Shown: in pieces, positions 35,023 to 42,491 of the stretch
Layout: each line of letters begins with the position of its first letter
How positions within the stretch are numbered: position 1 is the first letter of the stretch
Program-made: the position numbers and the translations under genes
NCBI GenBank assembly: GCA_020026215.1
Contig: JAHHQT010000006.1
Location: forward strand, 1-43,232
Source: Muribaculaceae bacterium
GTDB lineage: Bacteria > Bacteroidota > Bacteroidia > Bacteroidales > Muribaculaceae
Length of the DNA: 43,232 nucleotides
Direction: 5' to 3'
The notes under the pieces: model-generated
The model's input: only the letters and a program-made list of their open reading frames with translations
Databases searched by the model: none
Told to the model about the DNA's origin: nothing

Positions 35023-35751
35023 ATGAATTGTGTATTGAGTGCCATTCTTAACTTTATTCCATTACAAGAAGCAACTATGGCAGCTTCAGCAATGGAAGCA
35101 ACCACTGCAACTCCAGCACCCGCACCTGAACTTTCCGTTTGGGACTTGTGCTTGAAAGGCGGTTTCATCATGATTCCACTTTTAATCTTGTCATTGGTTA
35201 GTATCTATATCTTCGTTGAACGCTACTTTGTTCTTCGCAAGGCAGCCACCGACGACGAAACATTCATGAAGCGCATCAAGGACTACATCCACGAGGGTGA
35301 AATCGAAAGCGCCGAAATGCTTTGCAAGAAAACTGACACACCTTACGCACGATTGATTCAAAAAGGTATTTCCCGTATCGGCCGCCCGATGAACGACGTT
35401 CTTGTGGCCATTGAAAATGTGGGTAATATCGAAGTAGCCAAATTGGGCAAGGGCTTCACTTGGTTGGCAACCACAGCCGCAGGAGCTCCGATGCTTGGTT
35501 TCTTGGGAACTGTAACCGGTATGGTCCGTGCATTCTTCTCATTGGCAAGCGCAGGCAACAACGCCAACATCAGCATTCTTGCCAATGGTATCTATGAAGC
35601 CTTGGTAACTACCGTTGCAGGTTTGATTGTCGGTATCATCGCCTTGTTCGCCTACAACTATTTGTCAGCACGCGTAAGCCAAGTGATGAACCAACTTGAA
35701 AACAAGACAATGGAATTCATGGATTTGCTTAACGAACCGGCTTCTAAATAA
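35023..35751 (+). CDS. exbB: MotA/TolQ/ExbB proton channel family protein
   Basis: This 242-residue inner membrane protein should form the proton channel of a TonB/Tol-type energising complex. A membrane helix lies near residues 49-68 (GGFIMIPLLILSLVSIYIFV). The ExbB block at about 145-230 has GAPMLGFLGTVTGMVRAFF and ALVTTVAGLIVGIIALFAYNYL. The N-terminus is long and rich in Ala/Pro/Thr; an internal ATG at 35077 is an alternative start. It is followed by exbD and a TonB-like gene, so it likely powers TonB-dependent receptors such as the SusC in this window. That link is inference. Confidence 0.94.
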   Translation: MNCVLSAILNFIPLQEATMAASAMEATTATPAPAPELSVWDLCLKGGFIMIPLLILSLVSIYIFVERYFVLRKAATDDETFMKRIKDYIHEGEIESAEMLCKKTDTPYARLIQKGISRIGRPMNDVLVAIENVGNIEVAKLGKGFTWLATTAAGAPMLGFLGTVTGMVRAFFSLASAGNNANISILANGIYEALVTTVAGLIVGIIALFAYNYLSARVSQVMNQLENKTMEFMDLLNEPASK

Positions 35752-35757
35752 TACGCT

Positions 35758-36231
35758 ATGGCATTAAAAAGACAAAGAGAACTATTTGCAACATTCAGCA
35801 TGGCTTCAATGACTGATGTCATCTTCTTGTTGCTGATATTCTTCATGGTTACATCAACTTTCGTTTTCCCGACATCGTTGGAAGTTAACCTACCTCAAAG
35901 TTCGGAACAGACTGCCATCAAACCGGGAACTCGTGTTTACATCGACAAGGAATTGAAACTCTATGCTTCGTTTGGCGAAACCCAACCGGAACCAATTGAA
36001 GAACACCAATTATTGACATTTCTTCAATTGACACAACAACAAGATTCTACACAATTCATTGCTTTATATGCAGACGAATCCGTGCCTTACGGAAAAATCG
36101 TCGAAGTTCTTGATTTAACGGCACGACACAACCTGAAAATGGTACTTGCCACAAAACCGTCATCGGTCAATGACCGACGCATTGAAGAAGCGGCTACAGC
36201 TGCCGAACAAATGATTCCTATCGAAGAATAA
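35758..36231 (+). CDS. exbD: ExbD/TolR family biopolymer transport protein
   Basis: This 157-residue protein has one N-terminal membrane helix at about residues 17-36 (MTDVIFLLLIFFMVTSTFVF), which includes the essential Asp of the ExbD helix. A periplasmic domain follows. The segment SVPYGKIVEVLDLTARHNLKMVLAT is typical of the family. It lies 6 bases after exbB and 4 bases before the TonB-like gene. Only one exbD is present here, although some Bacteroidetes clusters carry two. Confidence 0.93.
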   Translation: MALKRQRELFATFSMASMTDVIFLLLIFFMVTSTFVFPTSLEVNLPQSSEQTAIKPGTRVYIDKELKLYASFGETQPEPIEEHQLLTFLQLTQQQDSTQFIALYADESVPYGKIVEVLDLTARHNLKMVLATKPSSVNDRRIEEAATAAEQMIPIEE

Positions 36232-36235
36232 TTCA

Positions 36236-37018
36236 ATGGACAACAACAAAAAATATAAAATCATCGCCATCATTGTTGCACTGCTATTCCATATCGGTGT
36301 AATCTTGGTTATGGTTTTTAGTTTCTTAAAGTCCACCCCAATAGAAGAAGTTGAACCCAAACCGATGATGACCGACATTACGTTCGGGGGCGAATATGTA
36401 GTTTTGGGTGATATGCCTGTTCCAAACCGTAACAGTAAGGACGTAGCCTCACAAACCAACAGCAAGCAGACTCCCGAAGGAGATGCCGAAGAAAATCTGG
36501 GCGAGGCAGGCGAAGGTTCACAATTGGTTTCCACCAACGAAGAATCGGCATTGAAAAAGCCTAAAAAGCAATCTGGTCCTACCAAAGAGGAATTGGCTGA
36601 ACAGGAACGAATCAAAAAGGAAAAACAGCGCAAAGAAGAGGAAAGCCGTAAAATCAAAAGCAGCATCAAGAATGCGTTTGGCAAAAAATCGGGCGGAGAA
36701 GGCAAAAGCGGATCTCCCGAAGGCAACGAAACTCATGGTGCATTGTCAGGACAACCGGGACACACCCTCGGTGTCGGCTATACACTGTCAAGCTGGGCAC
36801 GCCCGTCAAGCGGTTTCGATGGTGAAGTCGTCATCAAAGTCAGAGTTGATGCTACAGGCAAAGTTGTAGAGGCTCACTATCTGAAGGGCTCGGGCTCTGC
36901 CGCTGCATCAAAGGCAGTGCGCAAGTCTTGCGAACAGGCGTCAAAGAATTCACGCTTCTCAGTGCCGAAAAATGCCTCCGGTGACAAAATGGGTACCATC
37001 ATCTGGAGATTTGAATAG
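36236..37018 (+). CDS. TonB family energy transducer
   Basis: This 260-residue protein links the ExbB-ExbD motor to outer membrane receptors. A membrane anchor lies at about residues 8-29 (IIAIIVALLFHIGVILVMVF). A charged linker at about 55-165 is rich in Lys/Glu. The C-terminal TonB domain at about 175-260 has FDGEVVIKVRVDATGKVVEAH and ends IIWRFE. The linker is Lys/Glu-rich rather than the Pro/Lys/Glu repeat of enteric TonB. It is the last gene of the operon, before a strong bidirectional terminator. Confidence 0.9.
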   Translation: MDNNKKYKIIAIIVALLFHIGVILVMVFSFLKSTPIEEVEPKPMMTDITFGGEYVVLGDMPVPNRNSKDVASQTNSKQTPEGDAEENLGEAGEGSQLVSTNEESALKKPKKQSGPTKEELAEQERIKKEKQRKEEESRKIKSSIKNAFGKKSGGEGKSGSPEGNETHGALSGQPGHTLGVGYTLSSWARPSSGFDGEVVIKVRVDATGKVVEAHYLKGSGSAAASKAVRKSCEQASKNSRFSVPKNASGDKMGTIIWRFE

Positions 37019-37040
37019 GATACAAAAGATATGACGATAC

Positions 37041-37074
37041 AAAAAAAGAGTTGTTTTTCTACAACTCTTTTTTT
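37041..37074. terminator. Bidirectional terminator between TonB gene and potassium channel gene
   Basis: A perfect 14-bp stem (AAAAAAAGAGTTGT with ACAACTCTTTTTTT) and a 6-base loop give T runs on both strands. The stop codon of the leftward channel gene lies within the hairpin. Confidence 0.9.
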
Positions 37075-37481
37075 ATATCCTTCACTTTTCGCGATATTTC
37101 TTCAAGCTCCTCACGGCTCAACTCGGGCAGCCTCTCCAGCTTGTCAAGTAACTCCATCAGCGATTTCTCCGCATGATTCTTGCTGACTTCTGTTATATAG
37201 CTTAAAATCACGGCAGGGATAAATGCCACAATTAGAATGCCGTAAAGCGAGACAACGACAGTCACTGCCCTTCCTATGATATTCTGAGCGGCAAAGTCCC
37301 CATAACCGATGGTGGTGAACGAAACAAACAAATACCACAACGCATCACCGTAATTGTCGATTGTCGGTTCAACAAAGCAGATAATCAGTCCCGACAATAG
37401 GAAGAACGATACAAACCCCATAATCAAATGCCATAGTCCGGTAGTCTTCAATATTTTGAAAAGGAATTTCAATTTCTTCAT
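37059..37481 (-). CDS. Two-helix potassium channel family protein
   Basis: This is a small ion channel subunit of 140 residues that would assemble as a tetramer in the inner membrane. Helix 1 lies near residues 16-38 (LIMGFVSFFLLSGLIICF). A pore loop with the selectivity filter TIGYGD follows, then helix 2 at about 80-105 and a charged C-terminal helix that may be a coiled coil (about 110-140). ATG 37481 is preferred to the upstream in-frame ATG at 37562 because GGAAAG sits right before it and a TATCTTTG promoter element at 37511-37504 would place the transcript start downstream of 37562. No ligand-binding RCK or cyclic-nucleotide domain is attached. Confidence 0.9.
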   Translation of the reverse strand: MKKLKFLFKILKTTGLWHLIMGFVSFFLLSGLIICFVEPTIDNYGDALWYLFVSFTTIGYGDFAAQNIIGRAVTVVVSLYGILIVAFIPAVILSYITEVSKNHAEKSLMELLDKLERLPELSREELEEISRKVKDIKKEL

Positions 37482-37503
37482 CTTTCCAGTATTTCTATCC
37501 ACA

Positions 37504-37511
37504 CAAAGATA
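37504..37511 (-). promoter_or_regulatory. Putative -7 element of the channel gene
   Basis: TATCTTTG on the minus strand fits TAnnTTTG and lies 22 bases upstream of the ATG at 37481. No -33 element is seen at the usual distance. Confidence 0.5.
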
Positions 37512-37835
37512 CGAAGACCGACCCACATAGCGCATGAGGCAAACTGCTAAAAAATAACCCAAAAGACTTCATTTATGTCTGAATTAGATGAAAATGGCAG
37601 ATTTTTTCCTCAAAACTTGCCACAAGAATATGCGTGAAAACAAGAAATACATTCATTCTTATACATCACTTTCGGTACAAAATAAAATCATATTCGCTAT
37701 TTTTATCCCAAAAAGCATCTCATATATTCCTAATTTTAAGAAGTGCGAAAAACACGTTAACAAAGGAAATATTTAGAAATAAGATGATTAAAATTAAATT
37801 TTAAGGAGTGTTAATGCAAATATTTCAATAAAATC

Positions 37836-37865
37836 TTGTATAACTAATTTTTAGTTATATATTTG
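37836..37865 (+). promoter_or_regulatory. argR promoter
   Basis: TTG at 37836-37838 and TATATTTG at 37858-37865 are separated by 19 bases, a strong match to the Bacteroidetes consensus. Transcription would start near 37872, giving a leader of about 50 bases. Confidence 0.72.
37839..37859. promoter_or_regulatory. Perfect palindrome in the argR promoter, candidate ArgR operator
   Basis: TATAACTAA and TTAGTTATA form perfect 9-base arms around TTT. The element fills the spacer between the two promoter boxes, so a bound protein would block polymerase. ArgR of other bacteria commonly binds AT-rich palindromes at its own promoter; that this one is the operator is inference. Confidence 0.55.
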
Positions 37866-37923
37866 CATAATAATTCTGATACGACCAAAGTTGACACTAA
37901 TAGAATTTAAGATCTATTAAATT

Positions 37924-38415
37924 ATGAAAAATAAGAAATCACGTTTACAGTTTATTCTTGAAATTATAAAAACAAGAAGCGTTGGATGCCAAGAAGAGCT
38001 CGTTAAATTATTAGCAGAAAAAGGGTTTAACGTAACCCAAGCAACATTGTCACGCGACTTGAAAAAACTTCGCGTCACAAAAGTTGCAACAGACAAAGGC
38101 GATTACATCTACATTGTACCAAACAGCAATGATGTAACCGACACCATGCTCGTAGTAAATCAAGGACCGACAAATCCTAATAATTCTGTAGGTTTTGTTT
38201 CTTTGACTTTCTCGGGACACATAGCAGTAATCAAGACTCGCAACGGATATGCCGGAGGTTTGGCCTACGACATTGACATGAGTCGTCCTCCTGAAATATT
38301 GGGAACCATTGCAGGTGCTGATACCATTTTTGCCGTTTTGCGCGAAGATGTCACTCACGACGAAGCCATGCAAGTTCTACAACGTTTCATTCCGGTTAAC
38401 AGTGTAATCATTTAA
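37924..38415 (+). CDS. argR: ArgR family arginine repressor
   Basis: This 163-residue hexameric regulator normally binds DNA with arginine as corepressor. The N-terminal winged helix at about 1-75 has NVTQATLSRDLKKLRVTKV, the family recognition segment. The C-terminal oligomerisation and arginine-binding domain carries KTRNGYAGGLAYDID and GTIAGADTIFAVL. In the usual GTIAGDDTI motif the first Asp, which contributes to arginine binding, is Ala132 here. The gene has its own promoter with an internal palindrome and is followed after 34 bases by an argC homologue. The family call is firm; whether it still senses arginine is open. Confidence 0.93.
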   Translation: MKNKKSRLQFILEIIKTRSVGCQEELVKLLAEKGFNVTQATLSRDLKKLRVTKVATDKGDYIYIVPNSNDVTDTMLVVNQGPTNPNNSVGFVSLTFSGHIAVIKTRNGYAGGLAYDIDMSRPPEILGTIAGADTIFAVLREDVTHDEAMQVLQRFIPVNSVII

Positions 38416-38449
38416 GAGAAAAGATTCAACAAATTTATAAACTACAAAG

Positions 38450-39403
38450 ATGATAAAAACAGGCATATTGAGTACCGACGGATACAGAACCGGTGAATTG
38501 ATAAGAATATTATTGAATCACCCGGATGTTGACATCAAATGGCTTCATAATGCAAAGCACGCAGGAAAACAAGTAAGCGAAATTTACCAAGGCTTGATTG
38601 GCAGCACAGACCTTGTTTTCACAGACAAAATGGACATCGAAAATATCAATGTGCTATTTTTGAGTGTGGATAAAGGGGAGGCTGCTGAATTTATGAGCAC
38701 TCATGAAGTTCCTGAATCATTGAAAATTATCGACCTGTCGGGCGATTTCCAATTTACGGAAGGTGATGGTTTCGTTTACGGACTCCCGGAAATGAACCGC
38801 CGTTACTTGAATCGCGGACAACGTGTAAGCAATCCGAGCGCAGTGGCTACGGCAGCTGAACTGGCTTTGCTTCCACTGGCAAAAAACCTATTGCTCAACA
38901 GCAATATCAACATGAACGTGGTAATGGGATATTCCGAATTCGACGAATCGGAATCATTGGCATTAAAAACCAACAACATCACCGTTTTCAAACCGCTATG
39001 CAATCCGCAAACCGAAGAAATTCGCAAAGTGATAGCTTCATTGCAGAGTAGTTTCAACAGGGAAATTAAATTGATGACTTTCGTGGGCGATTTCGCACGA
39101 GGAACTTACTTTACAGCCTATTTGGACTGCCCTATTGAATTGGACGAATTGAAGAAATTGTACAACGATTATTACGATGACCACAATTTCACTTTTATCA
39201 TTGACAGAATACCGAATCTAAACGATGTGACAAACACAAACCGATGCGTGATTTATTTGACAAAAGAGAATAACAAACTCATCATTATCTCTGCCATTGA
39301 CAATTTGGTGAAAGGAGCAGCAGGACAAGCCGTACACAACATGAATCTATTGTTTGGACTACATGAATTGGTAGGTCTAAAACTGAAGGCTTCAGCATTC
39401 TAA
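38450..39403 (+). CDS. argC: ArgC homologue (N-acetyl-gamma-glutamyl-phosphate reductase family) lacking catalytic residues
   Basis: The 317 residues align over the full length with ArgC, which reduces N-acyl-glutamyl phosphate in arginine synthesis. Clear blocks are GYRTGELIRILLNHP, LKIIDLSGDF, VYGLPEMNRR, DNLVKGAAGQAVHNMN and the C-terminal GLKLKASAF. However, the active-site motif NPGCYPT reads NPSAVAT (residues 128-134), with Ala131 where the nucleophilic Cys belongs. The HxHxPEI segment reads NPQTEEI (residues 185-191), with Asn and Gln in place of both His. The dinucleotide motif GxxGYxG has Ser8 for its first Gly. The frame is intact and ends at a good terminator. It may be a pseudoenzyme, perhaps regulatory, or an early-decaying gene. 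It is probably not an active reductase. Confidence 0.88.
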   Translation: MIKTGILSTDGYRTGELIRILLNHPDVDIKWLHNAKHAGKQVSEIYQGLIGSTDLVFTDKMDIENINVLFLSVDKGEAAEFMSTHEVPESLKIIDLSGDFQFTEGDGFVYGLPEMNRRYLNRGQRVSNPSAVATAAELALLPLAKNLLLNSNINMNVVMGYSEFDESESLALKTNNITVFKPLCNPQTEEIRKVIASLQSSFNREIKLMTFVGDFARGTYFTAYLDCPIELDELKKLYNDYYDDHNFTFIIDRIPNLNDVTNTNRCVIYLTKENNKLIIISAIDNLVKGAAGQAVHNMNLLFGLHELVGLKLKASAF

Positions 39404-39426
39404 TAATTAACTTAAATTAACAATAT

Positions 39427-39466
39427 AAAAGAATCAATTGCATTTTCTTGCGATTGATTCTTTTTT
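39427..39466 (+). terminator. Intrinsic terminator of the argR-argC unit
   Basis: A 13-bp stem (AAGAATCAATTGC with GCGATTGATTCTT, one T-G pair) with an 8-base loop runs into a T run. It lies 25 bases past the argC stop. Confidence 0.9.
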
Positions 39467-39599
39467 ATATACACTTATTATGAATTGCGTCTGTAAATCT
39501 ATACGCATTTCGCTGATAATCATGCTCTTTATAAAGCCCTAAATCAGCCCCATTTCCAAAAAATAACATTTTTTCTTTTCTATTTGCCTCATCATTCAC

Positions 39600-39607
39600 T
39601 ATCTTTG
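39600..39607 (+). promoter_or_regulatory. Putative -7 element of the NifU-like/GGGtGRT operon
   Basis: TATCTTTG matches TAnnTTTG, 55 bases upstream of the ATG. The -33 region is T-rich (TTTTC near 39576-39580) but not a clear match. Confidence 0.55.
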
Positions 39608-39661
39608 TACCAGAAAAAAACAACAAAAATCACTTTTTGAACACTATTAAACAAACGCGTT

Positions 39662-40354
39662 ATGATTTACACTCATGAAGTACAGCAAATGTGCTGTGTA
39701 AAGAAGGGTGCTAACCATCCTTCCGCTCCTATTCCTGAAGAAGGCAAATGGGTGCGTTCTAAAGAAATCAAAGACATTAGTGGCTTGACCCACGGTATTG
39801 GATGGTGTGCTCCTCAACAAGGTGCATGTAAATTGACTTTAAATGTCAAAGAAGGTATTATCCAAGAAGCTTTGGTTGAAACAATCGGTTGCTCAGGTAT
39901 GACTCACTCTGCTGCTATGGCATCTGAAATCCTTCCGGGCAAAACTCTTCTTGAAGCTTTGAATACTGACTTAGTTTGCGATGCTATCAATACTGCAATG
40001 CGCGAATTATTCCTTCAAATTGTTTATGGTCGTACACAATCTGCTTTCTCTGAAGGTGGACTTCCTGTAGGTGCTTCTATGGAAGACCTTGGTAAAGGTC
40101 TTCGCAGCCAAGTAGGTACTATGTTCGGTACAACTAAGACTGGTACTCGTTACCTTGAAATGGCTGAAGGCTATTGCACTCGCATGGCTCTTGACGAAGA
40201 AAACCAAGTCATCGGTTACGAATTTATCCACTTGGGTAAAATGATGGAGATGATTAAAAACGGCGAAGACGCAAATACTGCTATGGAAAAAGCTAAAGGT
40301 ACTTACGGACGTTTCGCTGAAGCAGCTAAATATATTGACCCACGTAAAGAATAA
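39662..40354 (+). CDS. NifU-like iron-sulfur cluster scaffold family protein, partner of GGGtGRT protein
   Basis: This 230-residue cytoplasmic protein resembles NifU/IscU scaffolds. The Cys-bearing segments are CCVKKG, GWCAPQQGACKL, ETIGCSGMTHSAA, LVCDAI and GYCTRMA, consistent with a metal or Fe-S cluster site. It is longer than classical IscU (about 130 residues). I see no cysteine desulfurase or other suf/isc gene nearby, so it is unlikely to be the general scaffold. Codons are strongly biased (GGT, GCT, CGT), which suggests an abundant protein. The GGGtGRT gene follows after 5 bases; this pairing recurs in anaerobes to my knowledge, but no function is established that I know of. Confidence 0.85.
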   Translation: MIYTHEVQQMCCVKKGANHPSAPIPEEGKWVRSKEIKDISGLTHGIGWCAPQQGACKLTLNVKEGIIQEALVETIGCSGMTHSAAMASEILPGKTLLEALNTDLVCDAINTAMRELFLQIVYGRTQSAFSEGGLPVGASMEDLGKGLRSQVGTMFGTTKTGTRYLEMAEGYCTRMALDEENQVIGYEFIHLGKMMEMIKNGEDANTAMEKAKGTYGRFAEAAKYIDPRKE

Positions 40355-40359
40355 GAGTT

Positions 40360-41370
40360 ATGATTAGAGAAGTTAAATTTGAAAGTCAAGACCGTCGTAT
40401 GAAGCAAATTCTTGCTGCTTTGAACGAAAACGGTATTAAAGATATTGAAGAAGCTAACGCTATTTGTGATGCTGCTAGTATCGACCCTTATAAAACATGT
40501 GAGGAAACTCAACCTATCTGTTTCGAAAATGCAAAATGGGCATACGTAGTAGGTTGCGCAATCGCAATCAAAAAAGGATGCAAAAACGCTGCTGACGCTG
40601 CTGAAGCAATCGGTATCGGTTTGCAATCATTCTGTATCCCTGGATCAGTTGCTGACGATCGTAAAGTAGGTTTGGGTCACGGTAACCTTGCTGCTCGTTT
40701 GCTTCGCGAAGAAACAAAATGTTTCGCATTCTTGGCAGGTCACGAATCATTCGCTGCTGCTGAAGGTGCAATCAAAATTGCTGCTAAAGCAGACAAAGTA
40801 CGTAAAGAACCTCTACGTGTAATCCTTAACGGTCTTGGTAAAGACGCCGCTATGATTATCTCTCGTATCAACGGTTTCACTTACGTTCAAACTGAATTCG
40901 ACTACTTCACAGGTGAATTGAAAGTAGTAAAAGAAACTCCGTTCTCAAACGGTCCTCGTGCTAAAGTAAAATGCTACGGTGCTGACGACGTTCGTGAAGG
41001 TGTTGCTATCATGTGGAAAGAAGGCGTTGACGTTTCTATCACAGGTAACTCAACTAACCCAACTCGTTTCCAACACCCAGTTGCTGGTACATACAAAAAA
41101 GAACGTACATTGGCAGGTAAACCTTACTTCTCTGTAGCTTCAGGTGGTGGTACAGGTCGTACACTTCACCCAGATAACATGGCTGCAGGTCCTGCCTCTT
41201 ACGGTATGACAGATACTATGGGTCGTATGCACTCTGATGCTCAATTCGCTGGTTCATCATCAGTTCCTGCTCACGTAGAAATGATGGGATTCCTTGGAAT
41301 TGGTAACAACCCTATGGTAGGTTGCTCAGTAGCTTGTGCTGTTGACGTTGCAACTGCTTTGAACAAGTAA
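40360..41370 (+). CDS. GGGtGRT family protein
   Basis: This 336-residue protein bears the family name motif SGGGTGRTLHPDNMAAGPASYG near its C-terminal third (about residue 265). It has no signal peptide or membrane segment. It is cysteine-rich for a cytoplasmic protein, for example NAICDAAS, KTCEETQPICF, VVGCAIAIKKGC, ETKCFAF and VGCSVACAVDV, which suits an oxygen-sensitive or metal-bound protein of an anaerobe. The gene forms a tight two-gene operon with the NifU-like gene and shares its strong codon bias. The function is unknown; a Fe-S enzyme assembled on the partner scaffold is one idea. Confidence 0.88.
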   Translation: MIREVKFESQDRRMKQILAALNENGIKDIEEANAICDAASIDPYKTCEETQPICFENAKWAYVVGCAIAIKKGCKNAADAAEAIGIGLQSFCIPGSVADDRKVGLGHGNLAARLLREETKCFAFLAGHESFAAAEGAIKIAAKADKVRKEPLRVILNGLGKDAAMIISRINGFTYVQTEFDYFTGELKVVKETPFSNGPRAKVKCYGADDVREGVAIMWKEGVDVSITGNSTNPTRFQHPVAGTYKKERTLAGKPYFSVASGGGTGRTLHPDNMAAGPASYGMTDTMGRMHSDAQFAGSSSVPAHVEMMGFLGIGNNPMVGCSVACAVDVATALNK

Positions 41371-41393
41371 TCACTTACTTATCAAAATACCAA

Positions 41394-41428
41394 ACTCCCG
41401 TAACTCTCTGAGTTATGGGAGTTTTTTT
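41394..41428 (+). terminator. Intrinsic terminator of the GGGtGRT operon
   Basis: ACTCCCGTAACTC pairs with GAGTTATGGGAGT over 13 bp (one G-T) around a TCT loop, followed by seven T residues. It lies 24 bases past the stop. Confidence 0.92.
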
Positions 41429-41458
41429 GTATCTGGATGATATTAAGACAAAATTTAC

Positions 41459-41466
41459 TAATTTTG
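41459..41466 (+). promoter_or_regulatory. Putative -7 element of the acyltransferase gene
   Basis: TAATTTTG matches TAnnTTTG and would start transcription near 41472, 14 bases before the ATG. A -33 element is not clear. Confidence 0.5.
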
Positions 41467-41485
41467 CACAAATACCACAAAATAG

Positions 41486-42436
41486 ATGACTCGCAATTTA
41501 GCACTAGATACGATAAAGGCTGTCGCCTGCTTAGGTGTAATTTATATCCATTCACAAATTAAAGAGGATTTACACCCGAATACCAACTATATATTGGCAA
41601 TCACGCGATTGGCAGTACCCCTTTTCTTTATGATTTCGGGATACTATTATTCTACCATTGTCGCCAAAGGAAAAAGCAAGCCCTATTTCAGCAAGATATT
41701 GAAATTGACTGCGATTGCAACAATCTTCTATGTCTGTCTCTTTTTCACGGAATTGCCATCGGTATCTTCCAGCGACATTCTGAACTGGGCACTCTTGAAC
41801 GCCACCCCTTTGGCATCGCATCTATGGTATCTCTACGCCATGATTTATGTGCTGATTATCGCTGACAAATTCCCTAAATTTGTCTTCCATAAGGACAACT
41901 GGAAAATCGCCTTGGCTCTTATTGCGGTCAATTATGTCTTGAGTTCATTTCTCCACATGATTTACTATCGCAATTTCCTATTGACAGGACTGCCCTATTT
42001 CATCTTCGGTATTGCCATTTTCCAGCATAAGGAAAAACTCATTGCATCTACAACAACCTTTAGGAAAAGCCTGATAATATTAGTTGGACTGCTCATTTTG
42101 TTGATGGCAGAAGAATACATCTATGCTATCAGCGATTTGCGTGATGCAAGAGACCATTTCTTGCTCACAGCCCCACTATGCCTCTATATTTTCCTTATCG
42201 CCGTAAGACACCCCCAAATAGGCTTCAAATCGTTTGGCCATATCGGACAAAAATATAGTTCCAACATCTACATTTATCATTTCGGGGTAATGTACATCAT
42301 TGACCTTCTCTACAACCATATCAGCCTTCCCTACGACATCCACAATTACCTCTACCCTGTTGCCATCATGACCATCACAACAGTAATGATATTTATCTTC
42401 AAAAAGATAATCCCAATAACAGAAAAAGCGCAATAA
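41486..42436 (+). CDS. Acyltransferase 3 family membrane protein
   Basis: This 316-residue protein has about ten hydrophobic helices. It carries the acyltransferase-3 start LALDTIKAVACLGVIYIHSQ, with the His thought to be catalytic in the family, and RLAVPLFFMISGYYYS. Members (OafA, NodX-like) move acetyl or other acyl groups onto sugars of lipopolysaccharide, capsule or other cell-surface molecules. No sugar-transferase genes lie next to it, so the acceptor cannot be guessed. It is probably monocistronic, since the next gene has its own promoter element. Confidence 0.9.
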   Translation: MTRNLALDTIKAVACLGVIYIHSQIKEDLHPNTNYILAITRLAVPLFFMISGYYYSTIVAKGKSKPYFSKILKLTAIATIFYVCLFFTELPSVSSSDILNWALLNATPLASHLWYLYAMIYVLIIADKFPKFVFHKDNWKIALALIAVNYVLSSFLHMIYYRNFLLTGLPYFIFGIAIFQHKEKLIASTTTFRKSLIILVGLLILLMAEEYIYAISDLRDARDHFLLTAPLCLYIFLIAVRHPQIGFKSFGHIGQKYSSNIYIYHFGVMYIIDLLYNHISLPYDIHNYLYPVAIMTITTVMIFIFKKIIPITEKAQ

Positions 42437-42463
42437 ACACAGATAGAATGCGCACGTAAATGC

Positions 42464-42471
42464 TATATTTG
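42464..42471 (+). promoter_or_regulatory. Putative -7 element of the NADAR-family gene
   Basis: TATATTTG matches TAnnTTTG, 20 bases before the ATG at 42492. No clear -33 element is seen. Confidence 0.55.
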
Positions 42472-42491
42472 CATAGCGAAAAACTAATATT

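Larger units (their letters stand above)
37482..37923. other. Intergenic region between potassium channel gene and argR
   Basis: About 440 bases of AT-rich sequence. It holds the leftward channel promoter at its left end and the argR promoter with a palindrome at 37836-37865. A 62-codon open frame at 37588-37776 has no recognisable features. I see no RNA gene. Confidence 0.6.

Noticed and set aside
37482..37562. Longer start of the potassium channel gene at 37562
   Set aside because: A TATCTTTG promoter element and a GGAAAG ribosome site place the transcript and translation starts downstream, at ATG 37481.
37588..37776. 62-codon open frame between the channel gene and argR
   Set aside because: No ribosome site, promoter or recognisable composition; it looks like chance in AT-rich spacer.
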